Of a stretch of DNA of 23,951 nt, positions 19,570 through 23,951 are shown one piece after another. This DNA comes from Halocafeteria seosinensis (Eukaryota > Sar > Bigyra > Bicosoecida), in contig LVLI01000297.1 of NCBI GenBank assembly GCA_001687465.1, forward strand, positions 1 through 23,951, read 5' to 3'. How positions within the stretch are numbered: position 1 is the stretch's first letter; every line of letters starts with the position of its first letter. The notes below the pieces were generated by a model. It did no database searches. It saw only the letters and a list, made by a program, of their open reading frames with translations, and was not told the DNA's origin. The position numbers and the translations under genes are program-made.

Positions 19570-20289
19570 TATGATGAAAATAGTATCACAGCTTATCCAA
19601 ACCAACAAGTCAACCAACAAACGCTACTATATTACTAAGTATAAANAGAAAGACTCCAAACCTGTTTGTGAAGGTGGGTGGAGAGCGAGCGTTAAGTCCA
19701 GTGTAAGTTCTTGTTGGTGCACCCGAAACTTGGTCCCCACAAGTGCACTTGATTGGCGAGAAGTGCGAGCAAACAATGGCTTTAGAGGCAAAGACAAGAG
19801 GTATCCCGCCTCAGAATCCATGAGAATCCAAAGGAATCTCTGAATCTCAGTATACCGGTATGGTCAGCCGATGAATCCCAATTCCATATGGGTCATACAA
19901 CACACACAAATGTGACAGATAGCCCACCGGCCGGGAAGTTGACCACATCCTCTTAACGAGGAGCGGTAAGCGCCCGTGTTAAGCAGCGACGGGCCCGCTG
20001 TTCCTGGTAGTCAACTTCGGCTCTAACGGGCATCTGGACGCTATAGTTATTGTACGGTCTTCTATTTCCAGGTGCATCTACAGTTTCCCCCTAAATTTTG
20101 CACATTGAGGTAAGGTTGGAAGCCTCGAGAGTTGCGCACAACCCAGCCCATACCCTGAGCATTTCACTGGCGATGAGGATATATGACTTATGTTGTGTCT
20201 ATATGTGTTTATTACGTGTATTTTTGGGGTATCTAACGAAGTTTATATGGGTTTACGAATCGTCGACCCTTTCGTCATTTTCCCGCCAT
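19570..20289. other. Gene-poor stretch with one ambiguous base
   Basis: No coding region is supported here. Base 19646 is an N, so sequence quality or assembly continuity may be reduced at this point. The only structure noted is the inverted-repeat element at 19930-20021. Confidence 0.5.
19930..20021. other. Inverted-repeat element able to fold as a three-way junction
   Basis: An outer stem pairs 19936-19943 with 20010-20017 (8 bp, perfect) and extends by 19930-19933 with 20018-20021 past a 2-nt bulge. Inside it, 19948-19952 and 19958-19962 form a 5-bp hairpin with a 5-nt loop. A second, longer arm pairs 19963-19966 with 19995-19998 and 19973-19977 with 19989-19993. It is not a tRNA, since no T-arm or anticodon arm fits. 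It could be a structured RNA, a DNA cruciform or a fold-back mobile remnant. Pairing was read by eye only. Confidence 0.3.
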
Positions 20290-22210
20290 CGTTAGCGGCC
20301 ACCGAAACATTCGGTTCCGGTCGGGCTTTTGCTCAGGTCTGACTGGTCTTACGCGATATTTCCCAATATTTGTGAGAAGATACGAAGGCGTATCCGTGCA
20401 GAGTATCAAATGCCGAGCATCGCCATCAGCAACGTTTTGCGGTACGCATTCAACTGAATCAGCCACATACAAGGAGTCTTGGAATGCCCGGTGGATACAT
20501 GGTCTCTCTTGATGCTTTCTTCATGATGACGTGTAAATGCTAAGTTGCCAGAAAAGTTTCGGTGGATGGCAAGCTCAAGCGAAACTTCTCTGGAAAGCTC
20601 AAGGGCCCATAGAAATTTTGCCTGCTCGGTTCGCGGCGGGAAAACGGAGGCGATTTTCTTAGCATTTTCCTCACGTGATTAGTCAAAGAAAATTCTACTC
20701 CATTATGAACGAATTCATGCCATTAAAGAGGCCCTCATGGTAGGTAAAGCCCTGAGTACCGAAGAATCCGTTGATATCCAGCTGGTCGCCCGCTCAGGTA
20801 TGGCTCCCCTTATCTTGAAAGATTCGATACGCGTAGTGCATGAACTTTCTCATACTGGAACACACACCGCAGAAATCTCGTAGTCCATGAAACCGATGCG
20901 GCGTCAGGCCCTATAAATGCACCACATCATATCATCTATATTTTGTCTCCAGCTTTTCGCTTCTACCAAAAGGGATTCAATTTTCACTACTACGACACTA
21001 GTTGACCTCTGCCGCGAAGGGTTTCGTTTCTTCTGCAACTGACGGTGAGGGGATTGCCTAAGCCTGCGGACATCATCAAAGTTGTTTTCGACGGTGTTCT
21101 CGTTCTGTTCTATGCCCATTTAACGGTGCGGAATTGAACAATTCGAAGACGACTTTCAAATGAACTCTCTTTCCAGAATGCAGTCCAAATGATGCCAGAC
21201 ACAGGATTCCTTGCAAGAGTCCAAAACTTTTTGAAGGATTCCAATTCGGAATAGACGATTGAGCTTATGATTCCCTACTTTGAGTATTTTGAGCCCAACA
21301 ATAAGATCATCTCACGCACCGCTATTTAATCTCGGTGCCTTGCCCGGCCATTTGTTCATCGACTTCGTCCACCAATTTTCCGGGGCAAGGTCCTCTTGTG
21401 TACACCGATACAAAATAAGGTTATTCCAACTCATCAACCTCTTCGTCCACCCACAGGCAAAGTCGCGGATGGAAGACTGTCAGTCTCCTCTTGTAAGTCT
21501 GTACTTCTCTAATATCTTCTCCCCAACCCTACTCTTCTGGGTCAGCTTCTACCTGCAGAACTTCTTATCACCTTCCCTGTGACTCTCCGAGAACGCAGAC
21601 TCATTATACCCCGTACCGGGTTTCTGTTCACCAAAGCGATCAGCAACTTCGTCGCAGATGTACACTGACTATGGTCACTTTACTGTCGCATCTGACGCCA
21701 ATACCTAGGGATAAAGGAAAGCGAGCGTGTCTACGTATCTTTAGTATCACTCTAACCATCAGCGTCCACACCAGGTACCGCTTCAACTGAGTTGAATTTT
21801 GTCGCTCTTCTAAGTGACTTCTACGTCCACTCTGTCAGGGCATTTATCTTTGCGCTAAGGTCGGTAGGTCTCACAAAAAGGATAACAAAAAGAAATGAAG
21901 GGGCTATCCGGTACCCGATGAAGACGATTCAAACTTTTCGATGTGGAAAGACGTGAAAAGCACTTTGAACGGCCGTCTACTTCCCGGTACCACTTGGTTC
22001 GCGAGTCTTGTAGGGCGCTACTCCTATTGTTGGAAGTTATACCATTCTGGCGGACATTCATTGGGTATGAATGGTCACCGTCAGAAACAGTTGAGTTGAG
22101 TCGGCGGAAAGTCAACCAGTGGCGCAGTCACTCGCTGGACGAATATCTCCTGGTACACATTTATCCCTGAGGACCGATCCTCCCAGCCATTGCAGGTCGC
22201 CTCCCGCTTC
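20290..22210 (+). mobile_element. Possible decayed Ty3/gypsy-type retroelement pol remnant
   Basis: Several fragments, interrupted by stops and frame changes, resemble pol segments in the expected plus-strand order. At 20336-20392, GLTGLTRYFPIFVRRY resembles the end of gypsy reverse transcriptase (FLGL..YYR.FI). At about 20699-20880, a frame with HAIKEAL and later VVHELSHTG resembles the integrase zinc-binding region. At about 21338-21400, PGHLFIDFV resembles the first catalytic Asp region of integrase, and at 21658-21687 MYTDYGHFTV the second. At about 22138-22190, EYLLVHIYP and the following frame vaguely recall a chromodomain. No LTR, primer-binding site or gag was found. The spacing between the two integrase Asp regions (102 codons) is longer than usual. 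Each match alone is weak; the order is the main argument. Confidence 0.35.
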
Positions 22211-22464
22211 TAAAGGCTGCGTCTCTTCTGCAGATTCTACTGGGAGAATATGTACATCCCCATTTCCCTAACCGGCTGCTCTAACACACTACCCGTACGG
22301 TTTTCTTGGTACTTCTCGACCATTGTTTACGGTCTTCATCCTGATCGTCCTCTTCCCCTTACCAGGAGGATAGAGCTTCAAATCAGCGGGCCACGTCAAT
22401 AGCTCAAAGTCTTCCGATCGATTAGCTTGCAGTTGTGCAAGCAGTATTTCTAAGTCGTTACGCC

Positions 22465-22731
22465 TTAAGCGCATGCAGTTGCGCTTGGTGTATAGCCCGT
22501 CATTTTAGATTTTATAGCAGAACTGGTCCCTTCATGGATATTGGAAGGTAAATCAGTCTGCTTAACCTTCCACTCAGCGTACCGTGGCCCATTATAGGCG
22601 GTACGCCCTGCTAGCAGCGCCAGTGTTCCTAGTCCTGTAACCCACACACATCCTGCATAGTGTAAATCCCGGATACAATACACACGAACCAGGAGCCACC
22701 ACGGCTGTTTCGGGGCCTTGTCTGCACCCAT
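22465..22731 (-). CDS. Doubtful small membrane protein
   Basis: An 88-codon ORF with a basic start (MGADKAPKQPWWLLVRVYC), one hydrophobic segment (GCVWVTGLGTLALLAG) and a polar tail. The composition is protein-like and matches a small single-pass membrane protein, but I recognise no family, and neighbouring ORFs give no coherent splice model. It may be chance. Confidence 0.25.
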   Translation of the reverse strand: MGADKAPKQPWWLLVRVYCIRDLHYAGCVWVTGLGTLALLAGRTAYNGPRYAEWKVKQTDLPSNIHEGTSSAIKSKMTGYTPSATACA

Positions 22732-22805
22732 CTCTTCGATCTAAAGAACGCTTTAGCAAGAGCATCTTCCACTGAAGACACAGATAAAGCAATTCTCTCA
22801 AGGGA

Positions 22806-23027
22806 TCACCTGAATTTCCTTAGAGTCTTTTTAGTAATCCGGGCATCATCCGTAAGGCCCGGGTAGTTGTTCGGTTGGACGACCAGTATTGTGTCTTCTT
22901 CTTCTACGGCTAGTGTCTCCTCTACTTTTGCCTCATCCGAGATCCATTGGTATATAATAGTGACCATACAACTGAGTATATAATGCACAGTCTGTACCAT
23001 AAAGTCGGATCCAAAATCTTCCCTCAC
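22806..23027 (-). CDS. Doubtful short ORF, possibly an exon
   Basis: A 73-codon ORF whose second half is acidic and protein-like (EETLAVEEEDTILVVQPNN, then TDDARITKKTLRKF). It ends at a potential AG|GTGATC donor, so it could be an exon of a longer minus-strand gene. I could not join it convincingly to the ORF at 22465-22731 or to anything upstream. No family recognised. Confidence 0.2.
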   Translation of the reverse strand: MREDFGSDFMVQTVHYILSCMVTIIYQWISDEAKVEETLAVEEEDTILVVQPNNYPGLTDDARITKKTLRKFR

Positions 23028-23399
23028 AAGTTGAAGTGCAAAAAACGCGCGTGCGGCCGGAGGAGTACACAGTGTTTACAGTGTATGGAATTGATCATCC
23101 TTGATGCAAATACCAAGTTGGATAATGATTGGAAGCTAACAAGTAATATTCACGTGGAGAAGGTGTCCAATTGTTGTAGCAAACAGGACAAAAATCCGGA
23201 CAGTTCTCTCCTTGAGGTCCCTGCGGATCATATTGGCCCAAAAAGCGTCATACATGCAAAGTATGTGTAGCACTACTTGAGTGTTGTGTCTTAAGGTTTT
23301 CTGAGATGTTCATATCTCTGTATGGCTGTGACGTAAATGACGAAGGGTTCGACAGAAGGAAAGGGCAGTGCACCACCTCCATTTTGCTTTGCAATCTAT

Positions 23400-23651
23400 C
23401 TAGCATTTGCGCTTTGGCACCCGAAGCATAACATCACCACGAGGGGTGGTCATCACGTCCACATGCCCATATTGAGCCCAATAGTAGGGTAATTGTCTCA
23501 TGTATCGGGATGACTGTAACGCCTGGGTGAGGGTCCACACCTCCCCTTTGTCTGCCCCCACAAGCGGCACGCTGTACGCCCCCCTTGGTGTCCCCTTCGA
23601 GACGTCCCTAGTTATGGGGTCTCGCCCGTTCCCCACGAGGGACGTTGGAGC
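23400..23651 (-). CDS. Doubtful 3' exon of an unknown minus-strand gene
   Basis: The open frame ends in a coherent, evenly composed C-terminus (QLPYYWAQYGHVDVMTTPR, then GDVMLRVPKRKC). No in-frame ATG starts it; upstream the frame runs past a GTG to a stop near 23675, with an AG that could be a splice acceptor. It overlaps the Ser/Pro-rich plus-strand ORF, and at most one of them is likely to be coding. Family unknown. Confidence 0.25.
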   Translation of the reverse strand, partial: APTSLVGNGRDPITRDVSKGTPRGAYSVPLVGADKGEVWTLTQALQSSRYMRQLPYYWAQYGHVDVMTTPRGDVMLRVPKRKC

Positions 23652-23919
23652 AGAAGATGAAGCAGATTGTTTCTATCCGACTCCTTCACCATCTCCCACT
23701 CCTACTTCTAGTGGAAGCCAAACTCCCACTGCGTCACACTCCATGTCTCCGTCTTCAACATCTTCCCCCTCATGGACAACATCATCGACGCCCAGCAGTT
23801 CTTGCAGTAGCACACCTTCCCCCTCTTCCACTGCAAGTCCAAGTCCGTCGAAATCAGTTAAACCCAGAGTCCAGAAGCCAAATGTGCCCTACCAGAGAGG
23901 GAAACGCAGAATAAGATAA
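23500..23919 (+). CDS. Doubtful Ser/Pro/Thr-rich ORF
   Basis: A 139-codon plus-strand ORF. From about residue 59 it is a low-complexity run of Ser, Pro and Thr (PTPSPSPTPTSSGSQTPTAS and onward), ending in a basic tail (QKPNVPYQRGKRRIR). Such composition occurs in cell-wall or extracellular glycoproteins, but here there is no signal peptide in view. The antisense strand is also open for much of its length with a Gly/Glu/Val-rich frame. Which strand is used cannot be decided. Confidence 0.25.
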   Translation: MYRDDCNAWVRVHTSPLSAPTSGTLYAPLGVPFETSLVMGSRPFPTRDVGAEDEADCFYPTPSPSPTPTSSGSQTPTASHSMSPSSTSSPSWTTSSTPSSSCSSTPSPSSTASPSPSKSVKPRVQKPNVPYQRGKRRIR

Positions 23920-23951
23920 TCATTGTCAAAACGTAGCCCCGAACACTACAC

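Noticed and set aside
19930-20021. tRNA or tRNA-like gene
   Set aside because: No 7-bp acceptor stem with a proper T-arm and anticodon arm can be drawn; the fold is a three-way junction with different arm lengths.
1-23951. CRISPR arrays, operons, prokaryotic insertion sequences
   Set aside because: The window is intron-rich eukaryotic DNA, and no spaced direct repeats or bacterial transposase were seen.

Overview
The window is nuclear DNA of a eukaryote. Nearly every gene is cut by very short spliceosomal introns. I place 49 introns, almost all 55-110 nt and one of 40 nt, with GT..AG ends and frequent GTACGT, GTAAGT or GTATGT donors. Intergenic gaps are small and codon use is standard. The mix of calcium-regulated protein kinases with built-in EF-hands, an isopenicillin-N-synthase-type oxygenase and a U-box protein suggests a unicellular alga or protist. 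I cannot fix the lineage from the sequence alone.

Layout. Positions 1-5641 (+) hold two tandem CaMK/CDPK-type kinase genes, here called A (5' end cut off by the window) and B. Then on the minus strand come a predicted mitochondrial membrane protein with a degenerate P-loop and a coiled-coil tail (5702-8480), a U-box protein (8858-9862), and a third, complete kinase paralogue, C (10237-13192). On the plus strand follow a 2-oxoglutarate/Fe(II) oxygenase (13848-15265) and an ITPase/HAM1 gene (15343-16180). The minus strand then carries a Ser-rich unknown protein (16245-17432), a four-EF-hand protein with an acidic tail (18036-19045), and a 99-residue protein with a predicted lipidation N-terminus (19194-19569). 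From about 19.6 kb gene density falls. One ambiguous base (19646), a possible three-way-junction structure, what looks like a decayed Ty3/gypsy-type pol region and several doubtful small ORFs fill the rest.

The most notable observation is the architecture of kinases A and C: protein kinase, then CaM-type junction helix, then three EF-hands, then a C-terminal domain of about 125 residues. Its sequence pattern resembles PurE (class I AIR carboxylase) but lacks the catalytic residues. B, the middle paralogue, ends just after the EF-hands and lacks this domain. The introns of all three genes fall at matching positions and phases, so they arose by local duplication. Together with the EF-hand protein and the predicted lipidated protein, calcium signalling is a recurrent theme. 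No common pathway for the housekeeping neighbours (ITPase, oxygenase, U-box) is evident.
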